Shown here in pieces: positions 1 to 9,090 of a DNA stretch of 64,000 nucleotides. Positions within the stretch are counted from its first letter, which is position 1. Each line of letters opens with the position of its first letter. The notes under the pieces are model-generated. The model saw only the letters and a list, made by a program, of their open reading frames with translations. It ran no database searches and was not told the origin of the DNA. Source of the DNA: Paraliobacillus ryukyuensis (GTDB lineage Bacteria > Bacillota > Bacilli > Bacillales > Amphibacillaceae); the NCBI RefSeq assembly GCF_003315295.1, contig NZ_QNRI01000004.1, positions 1 to 64,000 on the forward strand, given 5' to 3'. The translations under genes were made by a program, and so were the position numbers.

Positions 1-48
1 GTGACACGTGCAGCTGACGAATACTAATCGATCGAGGACTTAACTAAA
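1..48 (+). rRNA. 23S ribosomal RNA, 3' end (partial)
   Basis: The first bases match the conserved 3' end of Bacillaceae 23S rRNA (GACGAATACTAATCGATCGA followed by GGACTTAAC). The rest of the gene lies upstream of the window. The exact 3' end is uncertain by a few bases. The 5S gene follows after a spacer of about 170 bases, so this is the tail of an rrn operon. Confidence 0.9.
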
Positions 49-176
49 TAACAAAAGTGGAAACGACCACAACAGTGGGAGTTGAAACTGGATGAAATTC
101 TAACGTTTGATACCCTTGTCTTTCTTATCTGGTTTTGAAGGTACATACCTTTGAAAATGGTTTACAGACTAACTTC

Positions 177-219
177 GCCACATCGTGTGGCAACGTCTGC
201 ATGACCTTCATCATGAAGG
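177..219 (+). other. Paired hairpins in the 23S-5S spacer
   Basis: Two short hairpins lie just before 5S. The first (177-191) has a 5-bp stem and the loop AUCGU. The second (205-219) has a 5-bp stem and the loop AUCAU. The segment between them contains AACGUCU and UGAC. The same arrangement, with GUCCU loops and the same AACGUCU/UGAC linker, occurs in the dispersed repeats at 497-690 and 24465-24652. It may guide 5S precursor processing or be a degenerate copy of the same RNA motif. Structure is inferred from base pairing only. Confidence 0.5.
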
Positions 220-335
220 CCTAGTGACAATAGCGAAGAGGTCACACCTGTTCCCATGCCGAACACAGCAGTTAAGCTCTTCAGCGCCAATGGTAGTTGG
301 GGCTTTGCCCCTGCGAGAGTAGGACGTCGCTAAGC
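220..335 (+). rRNA. 5S ribosomal RNA
   Basis: The segment contains the typical Gram-positive 5S core: TAGCGAAGAGGTCACACCTG, then GTTAAGCTCTTCAGCGCC, then GGTAGTTGGGGC and GAGAGTAGGACG. The 5' and 3' ends pair to form helix I with one mismatch and one wobble. The predicted length of 116 nt matches Bacillus 5S. A strong terminator follows immediately. Confidence 0.95.
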
Positions 336-338
336 AAA

Positions 339-377
339 AAAAGACTTCATTGATTTAATCAATGAAGTCTTTTTTTT
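339..377 (+). terminator. rrn operon terminator
   Basis: A perfect hairpin starts at AAGACTTCATTGAT (341) with its complement at 357-370, followed by eight T residues. It is directly downstream of 5S, so it ends the rRNA operon. Confidence 0.93.
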
Positions 378-496
378 GTACTAGAACTTTGGATACTTTA
401 CGTTCTATACTAAACGTGGTGGTGTCTTCTGCTCTATCAAGTTTGAATAGAAACAAAAAAATACACGTCTTCCCCTCTTTTGTTCCCCTAAAGCAG

Positions 497-690
497 AGGT
501 AATATGCGAGACTCCTGCGGGAACAGCAAATGTTTTCGATGGGACGAGTAATCGCAGTCCCACGAGCCGAAGATCCACTTGGTTAAGCGGCTAGAAGTTA
601 GACGAAAACCGTCACGTCCTGTGACAACGTCTAACTGACCCACGTCCTGTGTGCCCGAGGCCGTGCCCGAGGAAAGCGAGTATATTTCCC
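497..690 (+). repeat. Dispersed structured repeat, copy A (Bacillaceae-1-like RNA motif)
   Basis: This noncoding block is highly similar to 24465-24652. Shared runs include GTTTTCGATGGGACGAGTAA, TCGCAGTCCCACGAGCCGAA and GAAGTTAGAC. It contains a stem AGTTAGAC/GTCTAACT (596-603 with 629-636) enclosing the hairpin GTCAC-GTCCT-GTGAC (611-625), then a second hairpin with the same GTCCT loop (641-651). Two terminal loops of consensus RUCCU near rRNA operons is the published description of the Bacillaceae-1 RNA motif (recalled, not searched). The outer ends are weakly inverted (TAATATGCGAG / CGAGTATATTTCC). No ORF of convincing length lies here. Confidence 0.7.
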
Positions 691-895
691 CTGCGGTTCA
701 GGTGCAAGTATGATTAATAATGTAAGTGTAATAAAAGAGATGGTGGAGTGAAAATCACACCACCACATTTGACAGAGAACCAAAAATTATCCCAAGATAA
801 AGTCAAGTAGATTGGCTAAACAATGATAAATAGATTCACCGATCTCAATCTATACGTAAGAGAATGGCTCACACAATCGCGCTAAAAAACAAAAA
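691..895. other. Intergenic stretch without recognisable genes
   Basis: This stretch lies between the repeat and the terminator of the leftward flavoprotein gene. It holds AT-rich sequence and a short inverted repeat (GGTGGAGTG ... CACACCACC). I see no coding potential, tRNA or known leader. Confidence 0.5.
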
Positions 896-919
896 AGGCA
901 GGAATAGTAATATCCTGCC
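885..919 (-). terminator. Terminator of the leftward flavoprotein gene
   Basis: The stem GGCAGGA (897-903) pairs with TCCTGCC (913-919). On the minus strand it is followed by T-rich sequence (complement of the A-tracts at 885-896), which fits an intrinsic terminator for the gene ending at 936. Confidence 0.8.
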
Positions 920-935
920 ACATAAAAAACGACTA

Positions 936-2201
936 TTAAAGTACTTCCCATGCTGCATTCATGCCAGCAATACGTCCTGTTACTAATGCAGAAGTGATAT
1001 TATAACCACCAGTATAACCGTGAATATCTAAAATTTCGCCTGAAAAGTAAAGACGGTCCATTTTTTTTGATTGCATCGTATTAGGGACAATTTCTTTAAT
1101 AGAAACACCACCGCCAGTAACAAAGGCTTTTTCCATTGGAAGACTGTCATGGACTTGAAAGGAAAATGCTTTTAAATCATGGATAAACTGCTCAATCTTT
1201 TCCCGGGAAATATTGGCTGCTTTTAGATCAGAAGCAATCTCATTTTTATTAAGCAAAAAGTCAAGATATCTTTCTGGTACATATCCTTTTACAATGTTTC
1301 GAAATGCTTTTTTCGGCGTATCATTGGTAAGCCTCATTATTTCATCCAGTAGTGTTTGCTCCTTTTGATCAGGATAACAATCAATTTCCATGGCAACTGC
1401 GTCAGCACCTTTATGGAATTCTTTAACCACGTATTGAGAACAACGGAGGGTGGCAGGCCCAGAAATACCAAAATGGGTAAAAAGCATATCCATTCGATGA
1501 GAAACGATTTTTTTTCCTTTTGGATTCATTACTGATAGCGAAACATTGCGAAGTGCTAATCCTTGTAGTTGTTTTTCTTTAATAAAAGTTTCGTTTGATT
1601 TTAGCGGTACTTCTGTGGGGTATAAATCAGTGATCGTATGGCCGGCCATCTTCGCCCATTTATAGCCATCCCCAGTCGATCCAGTGTGTGGAACGGCTTT
1701 TCCTCCTACAGATATGATAATCGCTTTCGTATTAATTTTCTCGCCATCATCTAATATGATTGTATGTTGATCTGATTGATAATGGATCGCATCAACCACT
1801 GTACTCTTACGAACTGTGACATTTAAATCTTCTAAACGAGTTAGTAAAGCATTGACAACATCTTTGGCTTGATTACTTGCAGGAAACATCCGGCCATGAT
1901 CTTCTTCTTTTAGTGCTACCCCCAGATTTTCAAAAAAATCAATAATATCGTAATTGTTAAATACTGAAAAAGCACTATATAAAAAACGCCCATTTCCTGG
2001 TATATGCTTAATCAACTCATCCTGTGGAAGTCGGTTTGTGACATTACATCGTCCGCCACCTGAGATAGCGAGTTTTTTTCCTAATTTCTTTCCTTTATCT
2101 ATTAAAAGTGTGGAAGCTCCTTGTTCAGCAGCAGCGATTGCTGCCATTAATCCAGAAGGTCCTCCACCTATCACAGTAACTTGGTGTTCCAAAATATTCA
2201 T
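936..2201 (-). CDS. ytfP: HI0933/YtfP-family FAD-dependent oxidoreductase
   Basis: 421 aa, usual length for the HI0933-like flavoproteins (B. subtilis YtfP, E. coli YhiN). The N-terminus carries the dinucleotide-binding motif GGGPSG (about residues 12-17), followed by the family signature [10 protein letters not shown] (about 47-56). The C-terminus has the conserved GYTGGYN segment that closes the FAD site. The substrate of the family is not established; relatives have been called BaiN-type dehydrogenases. It is divergent from the MurJ-like gene at 2450, an order shared with B. subtilis ytfP-ytgP, and is followed by its own terminator. The start at 2201 puts the FAD motif at the normal distance from the N-terminus. 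Confidence 0.9.
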   Translation of the reverse strand: MNILEHQVTVIGGGPSGLMAAIAAAEQGASTLLIDKGKKLGKKLAISGGGRCNVTNRLPQDELIKHIPGNGRFLYSAFSVFNNYDIIDFFENLGVALKEEDHGRMFPASNQAKDVVNALLTRLEDLNVTVRKSTVVDAIHYQSDQHTIILDDGEKINTKAIIISVGGKAVPHTGSTGDGYKWAKMAGHTITDLYPTEVPLKSNETFIKEKQLQGLALRNVSLSVMNPKGKKIVSHRMDMLFTHFGISGPATLRCSQYVVKEFHKGADAVAMEIDCYPDQKEQTLLDEIMRLTNDTPKKAFRNIVKGYVPERYLDFLLNKNEIASDLKAANISREKIEQFIHDLKAFSFQVHDSLPMEKAFVTGGGVSIKEIVPNTMQSKKMDRLYFSGEILDIHGYTGGYNITSALVTGRIAGMNAAWEVL

Positions 2202-2449
2202 CCTTCCTTTATCCTGCTTAAAAATTATTTAAGCTGTTCGTTCATTATTTGACCCTATTAGCTAGAGCTAAACTTATTTTATCGCAATCAATGTATGACT
2301 AGGTTATAATCAACTTACATCATATATGAAAATTAGGTTTTTGTGAATAATGTTCTGCAAATATTAAAATTCAATGTCAAATAGTGGCTGATCTTGTTAT
2401 CTATGATAAAATAATACCATTCGATAATTTGAAGGATTAAGGTGAAGAA

Positions 2450-4090
2450 ATGTCAAAATCAACAATATTACGTGGCACACTATTACTGACAGGTGCAACG
2501 TTTTTATCTAAATTTTTAGGAATGATCTATACTATTCCCTTTGAAAGCTTGGTAGGAGCTTCAGGGGCTAAATTATATGGCCTTGCTTATGGTCCGTATA
2601 CCATTTTTCTTAGCTTGTCTACCGTGGGTATTCCACTAGCTGTATCTAAATTTGTTTCTAAATATAATTCACTAGGGGATTATAAAACAAGTATACAGAT
2701 GTACAAGTTAGCCCTAAGGTTTATGTTAGTTACTGGTATTGTAGCCTTTTTAATTATGTTTTTAGGGGCAGACTTGTTAGCTAAACTATATATTCCTAAA
2801 GAAGCAGTAGGAATTACAGAGTCTGATGTATCCATGGTATTGAAAATGCTTAGTTTTGCATTACTTATTATTCCGATCATGAGTATTACCAGAGGGTTTT
2901 TTCAGGGAAATGAATCCATGGGGCCTACCAGTATCTCACAAATTGTAGAACAAATTGTTCGTATTGGTTTTTTACTAGTAGCTGTGTTACTTATTATAAA
3001 AGTCTATAATGGCTCAACCACATTAGCTATAGGGTTTGCAACTTTTTCAGCTTTTATTGGTGCAATTGCCTCAGGAATTGTTCTAATTTGGTATTGGAAA
3101 AAACGAAAACCATATATTGATCGACAATTAAATCAACAAGTAACGACTTATAAATTATCAACACGTATGATGTTTAACGAGTTATTTCGTTACGCGGGTC
3201 CGTTTGTAATTGTTGGTTTAGCTATCCCGCTTTATCAACAAATCGATGCCATCACATTTGAACGGACAATGATTTCTATTGGTCTTACAAGTAGTAGCTA
3301 CATTGACAATGCATTTTCTACTATTAATTTTTATGGCCATAAATTAGTCATGATTCCGATTACATTAGCGACAGGGATGTCATTAGCTTCGCTGCCTACA
3401 TTAACAAAGTCATTTGTCGAGAAAAATCGTGAACAGTTATTTAAGCAGATTAATCAATCCTTACAGGTTGTTTTGCTCTTAGTTATTCCAGCTGTTTTAG
3501 GAATGTCTGTACTTTCTTCGGAAGTGTGGGGGGCGTTTTATGGCTTAGATAAGTATATCAACTTAAATGCCTCTTTATTAGGCTGGTATGCACCAGTAGC
3601 ATTGTTTTTTGGATTATTTTCAGTTACAGCTTCCATACTTCAATCTATTAGCCAACAAAACTATGCAATAATCAGTTTAATTGCTGGTTTATTACTAAAA
3701 GGGTTATTAAATATTCCTTTTATGCATTTATTTGAAGCAAAAGGTGCCATTATTGCTACACTTATCGCATCATTTGTTACAGTACTACTTAATATCATGA
3801 GAATTAAATTAGCTATTCAATTTTCTTTACGCCAAATAACCAAAAGAACAATACTTATCGGTATTTTTACAGCCATAATGGTGCTTGTTGTTTTATTGTC
3901 TAAATGGGTATTGCAGTTTTGGATCAGTTATACTGATGGTAGATTAGCAAGTATTGCGATTCTTACAGTAAGTGTCCTTGCAGGGGCAAGTGTTTATTTA
4001 TGGCTAAGCTATGTGTCGACCTTGTTGGAACATGTCTTGGGCAGTAGAATTGGATTTATTGATCGATTGTTTAAGAGAAAAAGAGCATAA
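2450..4090 (+). CDS. ytgP: MurJ/YtgP-type polysaccharide (lipid II) flippase
   Basis: 546 aa, almost entirely hydrophobic, with about 14 predicted membrane segments. It belongs to the MOP/MATE superfamily (polysaccharide biosynthesis proteins, SpoVB/YtgP branch). The N-terminal segment LTGATFLSKFLGMIYTIPFE is typical of this branch. In B. subtilis the orthologue serves as a lipid II flippase for peptidoglycan synthesis (family knowledge). The ATG at 2450 has an AAGGTGAAG ribosome site. The pseudouridine synthase gene starts 14 bases after its stop, so the two are probably co-transcribed, as in B. subtilis. Confidence 0.88.
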   Translation: MSKSTILRGTLLLTGATFLSKFLGMIYTIPFESLVGASGAKLYGLAYGPYTIFLSLSTVGIPLAVSKFVSKYNSLGDYKTSIQMYKLALRFMLVTGIVAFLIMFLGADLLAKLYIPKEAVGITESDVSMVLKMLSFALLIIPIMSITRGFFQGNESMGPTSISQIVEQIVRIGFLLVAVLLIIKVYNGSTTLAIGFATFSAFIGAIASGIVLIWYWKKRKPYIDRQLNQQVTTYKLSTRMMFNELFRYAGPFVIVGLAIPLYQQIDAITFERTMISIGLTSSSYIDNAFSTINFYGHKLVMIPITLATGMSLASLPTLTKSFVEKNREQLFKQINQSLQVVLLLVIPAVLGMSVLSSEVWGAFYGLDKYINLNASLLGWYAPVALFFGLFSVTASILQSISQQNYAIISLIAGLLLKGLLNIPFMHLFEAKGAIIATLIASFVTVLLNIMRIKLAIQFSLRQITKRTILIGIFTAIMVLVVLLSKWVLQFWISYTDGRLASIAILTVSVLAGASVYLWLSYVSTLLEHVLGSRIGFIDRLFKRKRA

Positions 4091-4104
4091 AAGGAGAAAT
4101 AAAC

Positions 4105-4827
4105 ATGCGAATTGATAAATTATTAGCAAACGAAGGATTTGGCAGTAGAAAGGAGGTAAAACAACTCCTTAAGCAAGGGGGTGTATTGAAAAACGAGACA
4201 GTAATTAAAGATGCCAAGACTCACATTGATCCAGAAAGTGATACGATTACTGTTTTTGGTGAACCTGTGGACTATAAACCTTTTGTCTATTTTATGTTAC
4301 ATAAGCCAGGTGGAGTTATTACAGCGACAGAAGATAACCGAGAAGAGACCGTTATTGATTTGCTAGAACCAGAAGATCAATTACGTGAACCATTTCCAGT
4401 TGGACGTTTGGATAAAGATACTGAGGGATTGTTGCTAATTACAAATGATGGGAAGTTAGCACATCAATTACTTTCACCTAAAAAAAATGTAGGTAAGACT
4501 TATTATGCAAAAATAAATGGAAAGGTTTCACAAACTGATGTAGAAGTGTTTCAAAATGGTGTTCGCTTAGATGATGGCTATATAACAAAACCAGCAGAGT
4601 TACAAGTGATTACAAGTGATACAGAATCCGAAATCTATGTTACGATTACAGAAGGTAAGTATCATCAAATCAAACGAATGTTTGAAGCGGTTGACAAATC
4701 TGTATTGTATCTGAAGCGATTAGCATTTGGAAGTTGGGAGTTAGATTCCACGTTAGATAAAGGAGAATATCGTGAATTAGGTGATGAGGAAATTGATTAT
4801 TTGAAGCAACTTACGACAAAAAAATAA
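4105..4827 (+). CDS. ytzG: RsuA-family rRNA pseudouridine synthase (YtzG-like)
   Basis: 240 aa. An N-terminal S4 RNA-binding domain (residues 1-60) is followed by the RsuA/RluB/RluF catalytic domain. The catalytic aspartate is in GRLDKDTEGLLL (D103). The family isomerises specific uridines in ribosomal RNA; the RsuA branch acts on 16S rRNA, so a 16S target is likely but not proven. It follows the flippase gene with an AAAGGAG ribosome site and probably shares its transcript. Confidence 0.9.
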   Translation: MRIDKLLANEGFGSRKEVKQLLKQGGVLKNETVIKDAKTHIDPESDTITVFGEPVDYKPFVYFMLHKPGGVITATEDNREETVIDLLEPEDQLREPFPVGRLDKDTEGLLLITNDGKLAHQLLSPKKNVGKTYYAKINGKVSQTDVEVFQNGVRLDDGYITKPAELQVITSDTESEIYVTITEGKYHQIKRMFEAVDKSVLYLKRLAFGSWELDSTLDKGEYRELGDEEIDYLKQLTTKK

Positions 4828-4876
4828 GCTGACAATTTTACATCAAGTCAGCAATTGTATATGAAGATATAATTAT

Positions 4877-5095
4877 TTACGAAATTTTAACTTTCTTATT
4901 CGTAACTTTCCATCTTCCCCGATTGGGACTCATAACTAGGCCGTTATACTCTAACACATTGAGGTCTCTTTGCACGGTTCGATCAGTGATTCCAAATTCA
5001 TCTGCAATCTCTGTTGTGGTGACAGAACCATTTTCTTTGATAAATAAGTAAACAGCCTTTACACGAGTAAGCATACGGGTTGTTGATTGCTTCAA
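4877..5095 (-). CDS. ytzE: DeoR-type HTH regulator, YtzE-like
   Basis: A small protein of 72 aa if translated from the TTG at 5095. That start is chosen because AAGGAGTG lies 6-8 bases upstream on the minus strand, and because the resulting N-terminus (MKQSTTRMLTRVKAVY) resembles B. subtilis YtzE. It holds one DeoR-type winged helix (ADEFGITDRTVQRDLNVL as recognition region) and no effector domain. Its target is unknown. It is convergent with the pseudouridine synthase gene and divergent from the K+ channel gene. Confidence 0.8.
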   Translation of the reverse strand: MKQSTTRMLTRVKAVYLFIKENGSVTTTEIADEFGITDRTVQRDLNVLEYNGLVMSPNRGRWKVTNKKVKIS

Positions 5096-5262
5096 AAAAC
5101 CACTCCTTAATGATGTCATTAGACTTGTGGTGATGCCAAATATTGAAGTCAATTATATTCTACACTTTTTCAGAATATTTCGCTAGTCATTCGATGTATT
5201 TTACATATTCTTAATCTTGGTCATTTTTTTGTATAATAGGGAGAAAGGAGCAACGATAATCA

Positions 5263-6285
5263 GTGTTTATTCTTAGAAGGTTAATGCAAAAACTTATAAA
5301 AATTAATAACAGTTTATTATTCACTACTACCATTATTCTTGTAGCACTGACTAGCTATCTAATTGTTGTGGTTGAACCAGAGACTTTTCCAAGCATGTGG
5401 GATGGTTTTTGGTGGGTAATGACAACTGTTACAACAGTAGGGTATGGGGATTATTCACCAGTGTCCGTCGGCGGTCGAATGGTAGCGTTATTTTTATACA
5501 TCTTCGGTATTGGTGTTGTAGGTGTGATTATAGGAAAAGTCGTTGATGGATTAGCTGCATTTAGAAGAAAAAAAGAGGCGGGAGATATTGTGTTTAAAGA
5601 AAAGCAACATTATATTATCATTGGTTGGTCAAAGAAGGCTTCATTTGCCATAAAAGAGATGCTGGATACGTCAAAGGATATCGAAATTGTAATCATTGAT
5701 GATCTTGAAAATGCTCCTATCTTAGAAGACAATATTCATTATATAAAAGGGAATGCTTCTGATACGGCGACTTTAAAGAAAGCGAATGTTCAAGAAGCGC
5801 ATTCCGTATTGGTATTTGCAGATGATATGATAGAGGATGATCAATTAACAGATGGGAAAACATTGTTAATCGCTTCAGCCATCGAATCTATTGCTCCAGA
5901 TGTCCATACGATTGTGGAAGTAATGGAAGAAGAACACATTAAAAACTTTGAGTATATGCAAGTGGATGAATTCATTGTGTCCACTGAAACAGTCTCTTCC
6001 TTGTTTGTTCGTTCAGCGTTTCGTAAAGGTCTCTCAAGTGTGTATGGACAACTTTTAAGACGAACAAAAGGTGATGATTTATTTTATGTTGCTAAATCAG
6101 ACAGGTGGAACACCTATCGAGATGCATTTGAAGAATTATTATCTTATGGAGCTACTTTGATAGCTGATGGAGCCAATTTAGGTATTAATCGTATCCTAGA
6201 CGAGACAATCCCAAGCAATGCGCAATTATATGTTATCTGTGATAAGGATGCAATAAAAACCATTTATACTAAATTAAATTCGTAA
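5263..6285 (+). CDS. Two-TM potassium channel with RCK (TrkA-N) domain, YugO-like
   Basis: 340 aa. A short N-terminus is followed by a first membrane helix (about 17-37), a pore loop with selectivity filter TVGYGD (58-63) and a second helix (about 74-95). Then come a Rossmann RCK/TrkA-N domain beginning near YIIIGW and a C-terminal regulatory part. This is the architecture of B. subtilis YugO, a K+ channel linked to biofilm electrical signalling. The GTG start at 5263 has GAAAGGAG upstream at a rather long spacing of about 12 bases. The thpR gene follows 13 bases after the stop. Confidence 0.88.
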   Translation: MFILRRLMQKLIKINNSLLFTTTIILVALTSYLIVVVEPETFPSMWDGFWWVMTTVTTVGYGDYSPVSVGGRMVALFLYIFGIGVVGVIIGKVVDGLAAFRRKKEAGDIVFKEKQHYIIIGWSKKASFAIKEMLDTSKDIEIVIIDDLENAPILEDNIHYIKGNASDTATLKKANVQEAHSVLVFADDMIEDDQLTDGKTLLIASAIESIAPDVHTIVEVMEEEHIKNFEYMQVDEFIVSTETVSSLFVRSAFRKGLSSVYGQLLRRTKGDDLFYVAKSDRWNTYRDAFEELLSYGATLIADGANLGINRILDETIPSNAQLYVICDKDAIKTIYTKLNS

Positions 6286-6298
6286 TTAGGAGGGTTTT

Positions 6299-6862
6299 AT
6301 GACAGAGAATGCACACTACTTTTTGGCGATTCCGTTACCGCACCATATCAAGGAGTGGGTCCGAAAGCAACAAAACTTATTTTTAAATTATGGTAAATTA
6401 ACGTACAAACATGTCGTAGACTCTGCTGATTTTCATATTACGTTAAAATTTCTTGGTGCGATGTCTCCAACTATAATAGATGAATTAATGAACGTTTTAA
6501 AAATACAAGTAATTAGCTCTCCTTTTCAGCTCACTATTGGCGGAATCGGTTTTTTTGGATTAGAAAATCATCCAAGAGTAAGTTGGCTGAACGTAGAAAA
6601 GAACGAAGCATTGATTAATCTATACAATCAAATTGAACAAGTAACATTAAACAATGGTTTTCAACAAGAAAAAAGAGCATATCAACCTCACATCACCTTA
6701 ACCAAAAAGTGGGTGAAGGGCGATTTCGACCCCAGTACTTACGAGGAAGTGCAACAGGTGATTAATGAAATAAAGTCCATATCTGTTACACAAATGGTAT
6801 TGTATCAAGTAAAACCACAATTAACTCCTAGGTATCAATTGGTTGATACAATACGCTTTTAG
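6299..6862 (+). CDS. thpR: RNA 2',3'-cyclic phosphodiesterase (2'-5' RNA ligase family)
   Basis: 187 aa, one 2H-phosphoesterase domain. The two catalytic HxT motifs are visible: FHITLKF (H46) and PHITLTK (near residue 130). The family opens RNA 2',3'-cyclic phosphates to 2'-phosphates and can ligate tRNA halves in vitro. It corresponds to B. subtilis YtlP, and the following gene corresponds to ytlQ, so local synteny supports the call. The ATG at 6299 has AGGAGG directly upstream. Confidence 0.9.
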   Translation: MTENAHYFLAIPLPHHIKEWVRKQQNLFLNYGKLTYKHVVDSADFHITLKFLGAMSPTIIDELMNVLKIQVISSPFQLTIGGIGFFGLENHPRVSWLNVEKNEALINLYNQIEQVTLNNGFQQEKRAYQPHITLTKKWVKGDFDPSTYEEVQQVINEIKSISVTQMVLYQVKPQLTPRYQLVDTIRF

Positions 6863-6896
6863 CCAGTAATTCAACTCATATTCAGGTGGTGCCAAC

Positions 6897-7811
6897 ATGA
6901 CACAATTAATTAAGTTAGAAAACTATATTTCTAGATATGAGAAAGATCCTTTTCATTATCCAGGTCAATTTATTCGTTTAAAACAAGAAAACTGGAAAAA
7001 ATTAATCATTCAATGGGAATTGCAAAAAGAACAAGATATGCTGCCAATTACAGAAGAAAAAGAGGAAGACATGCCTGTATCTAGATGGAAGAAATTTTTT
7101 CAACGAAGAGAACAAATGGAAGAAACTACAGATGATGCCTTTACATTACCAACATCAAAGCAGGATTTAAAACAATATTTTTTAGATACACTACTTCCTT
7201 TTCAGTTAAGATGGGCTTCTACAACGATAAATGAAATGTCATTTTTAGATCGTTATTATTATGAAGATTTAACCTTGCGTTATTTTTTACAACGTTTTCC
7301 GGATACGTTCTTTTTATTATATAATCCAGTATTTAAATTAAAAAATGCTACAATTGACGCAGAGATTATCTTAATCACGCCGGTTGGTATAACGATTATA
7401 TCCATGATTGAACGCCCTTCTTCTGTCAAAATTATTGCTGGAGATGATCGAACCTGGTACACAGAAGAAAATAATATTCAAACTAAATTTTTAAGCCCTA
7501 TACTTGGTTTGAAGCGTACGGAAACCGTAATAAAAAGCATCTTAGGAACAATTGATACAGAATTTCCTGTAAAAAAAATTGTCTTGTCTCGAACGAATGA
7601 TATGGAATTTCAGATTGAACCTTACTTAACACAATTTATTGGCAAGGGTCAGCATGAAACTTGGTTGCAAGAACAAAGAAATTTAGTCTCCCCATTAAAA
7701 TACACGCAACTTAAAGTGGCGGATGCGTTATTGAGCCACTGCGATTCTGTAGCTGTTAAACGTCCAGAATGGCAGCAAGAGGAAATGGATGATTTTTCAC
7801 CATTAAATTAA
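6897..7811 (+). CDS. ytlQ: YtlQ-like protein of unknown function (NERD-like context)
   Basis: 304 aa, soluble, no signal peptide or membrane segment. The start (LIKLENYISRYE...FHYPGQFIRLK) resembles what I recall of Bacillus YtlQ, and its place after ytlP and before ytmP is as in B. subtilis. A central acidic stretch (EEKEEDMP) is followed by a region (FFLLYNPVFKL...AEIILITPVGI) reminiscent of nuclease-related NERD domains. I cannot point to a full catalytic set. Function is not established. The ATG at 6897 follows AGGTGG. Confidence 0.6.
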   Translation: MTQLIKLENYISRYEKDPFHYPGQFIRLKQENWKKLIIQWELQKEQDMLPITEEKEEDMPVSRWKKFFQRREQMEETTDDAFTLPTSKQDLKQYFLDTLLPFQLRWASTTINEMSFLDRYYYEDLTLRYFLQRFPDTFFLLYNPVFKLKNATIDAEIILITPVGITIISMIERPSSVKIIAGDDRTWYTEENNIQTKFLSPILGLKRTETVIKSILGTIDTEFPVKKIVLSRTNDMEFQIEPYLTQFIGKGQHETWLQEQRNLVSPLKYTQLKVADALLSHCDSVAVKRPEWQQEEMDDFSPLN

Positions 7812-7922
7812 TAAATTTTTTTCTTGATATTTCACCCTAACATGCGTTAATCTTAATTTATCGCTCTTTTTTTGAACGTAGGTAAAAGAAACAATGATTG
7901 AGAAGAATGGAAGGTGAAAGAC

Positions 7923-8726
7923 GTGCAACATATTCTTGGAAAAGAATGGACAATAGCTTCTGCTGGTGGCTCAACAGGCGAAGCTTATTATGCACAAAAT
8001 CAAAATAAACGTCTTTTTCTTAAACGTAATTCTTCACCATTTTTGGCTGTTTTATCCGCACAAGGGATTGTTCCAAAACTTGTTTGGACAAAACGACTTG
8101 AAAATGGGGATGTAATTACTGCGCAAGAATGGTTAGAAGGGAAAGCGTTAAACCCAGAAGAAATACAACATCCAAAAGTAGCAAATTTGTTAAGTAAAAT
8201 ACACCATTCAACCGAACTATTAGATATGTTAACACGAATGGGGAAAAAACCAATTGATCCATCAAATATGTATAAAACCCTTATGCAAAAGTTAAAGATG
8301 GTAACAGAAGACGTAATGCCTCTAATCGTGCATCAAGCGCTTAACTATTTATCTCATAATATGGACGAGTTACACCAAGCAAAGCAGATGGTTTGTCATT
8401 GTGATTTAAACCATAACAATTGGATGGTCTCTCACTCTGGTCAGTTATATCTCATCGATTGGGATAATGCTGAGATTGGTGATCCAGCTTTGGATTTAGG
8501 GATGTTGTTACATTGGTATATTCCTGAATCAGACTGGGACGAATGGCTTGATAACTATGGAATAGATAATAATGTACACTTGTTTATTAGAATGCACTGG
8601 TATATGATCATGGAAAAACTTAAATCATATGCAAGTAATCGAGTGAAAAAAAATGAAAAAGAAGCCGCTCAGCAATTACAAGAACTCGAACGACTTCTTA
8701 ATCGAGCAATTAGCTATAAGAAGTAG
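7923..8726 (+). CDS. ytmP: YtmP-like aminoglycoside-phosphotransferase-fold kinase
   Basis: About 267 aa from the GTG at 7923; a GTG at 7914 is also in frame. The later start is preferred because AAGGTG at 7911-7916 sits 6 bases before it. The protein has the APH/choline-kinase fold: an HCDLNHNNW catalytic loop (Brenner-type HxDxxxxN) and a metal-binding LIDWDNAEIGDP motif. The substrate is unknown. Being next to trmB and ytzH reproduces the B. subtilis ytmP-ytmQ-ytzH arrangement. Its 3' end overlaps the convergent ytzH-like gene by 17 bases. Confidence 0.8.
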   Translation: MQHILGKEWTIASAGGSTGEAYYAQNQNKRLFLKRNSSPFLAVLSAQGIVPKLVWTKRLENGDVITAQEWLEGKALNPEEIQHPKVANLLSKIHHSTELLDMLTRMGKKPIDPSNMYKTLMQKLKMVTEDVMPLIVHQALNYLSHNMDELHQAKQMVCHCDLNHNNWMVSHSGQLYLIDWDNAEIGDPALDLGMLLHWYIPESDWDEWLDNYGIDNNVHLFIRMHWYMIMEKLKSYASNRVKKNEKEAAQQLQELERLLNRAISYKK

Positions 8727-8994
8727 GAATGTGCTGTAACCAATTGGTAATATTGGTTTGGTTTGATTGGATATGTTGCTCTAAATTCTGAGCAATTTCA
8801 CCTTGACGACCATAATTATATATTTCAGGCAATACTTGCATTAAATACTGATCATCTACTGCTTCATTAGCCATGAGAGACTGAACTAATCGTTTAATTT
8901 GTTGATATTCTGCAACACTCCCGCAGCAATCTTCAGCTTGTTCACTTAATAGATCAGCTAAAAGATTTAATTGATTGTAAGCATTTAAAGTCAT
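8710..8994 (-). CDS. ytzH: YtzH-like small protein
   Basis: 94 aa, soluble and helical, with a CC pair in EDCCGSVAEYQQIKRLVQSL, a segment I recall from B. subtilis YtzH. The ATG at 8994 has AAGGTGGTG upstream on the minus strand. It sits between ytmP (convergent, 17-base overlap) and trmB (divergent), as expected from synteny. No function is known for the family. Confidence 0.7.
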   Translation of the reverse strand: MTLNAYNQLNLLADLLSEQAEDCCGSVAEYQQIKRLVQSLMANEAVDDQYLMQVLPEIYNYGRQGEIAQNLEQHIQSNQTNITNWLQHIPTSYS

Positions 8995-9090
8995 TGGTCA
9001 TCACCACCTTTGACTATATTTTTTGTTAGGAATCATATATTATACTTGTAAAAATTCACTAAGAATAATCCTTTAAAAAGGAGAAAAATT

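Noticed and set aside
691-935. tRNA genes after the rRNA operon
   Set aside because: rrn operons in Bacillaceae often carry tRNAs downstream of 5S, but no cloverleaf or TTCRANY arm is visible here.
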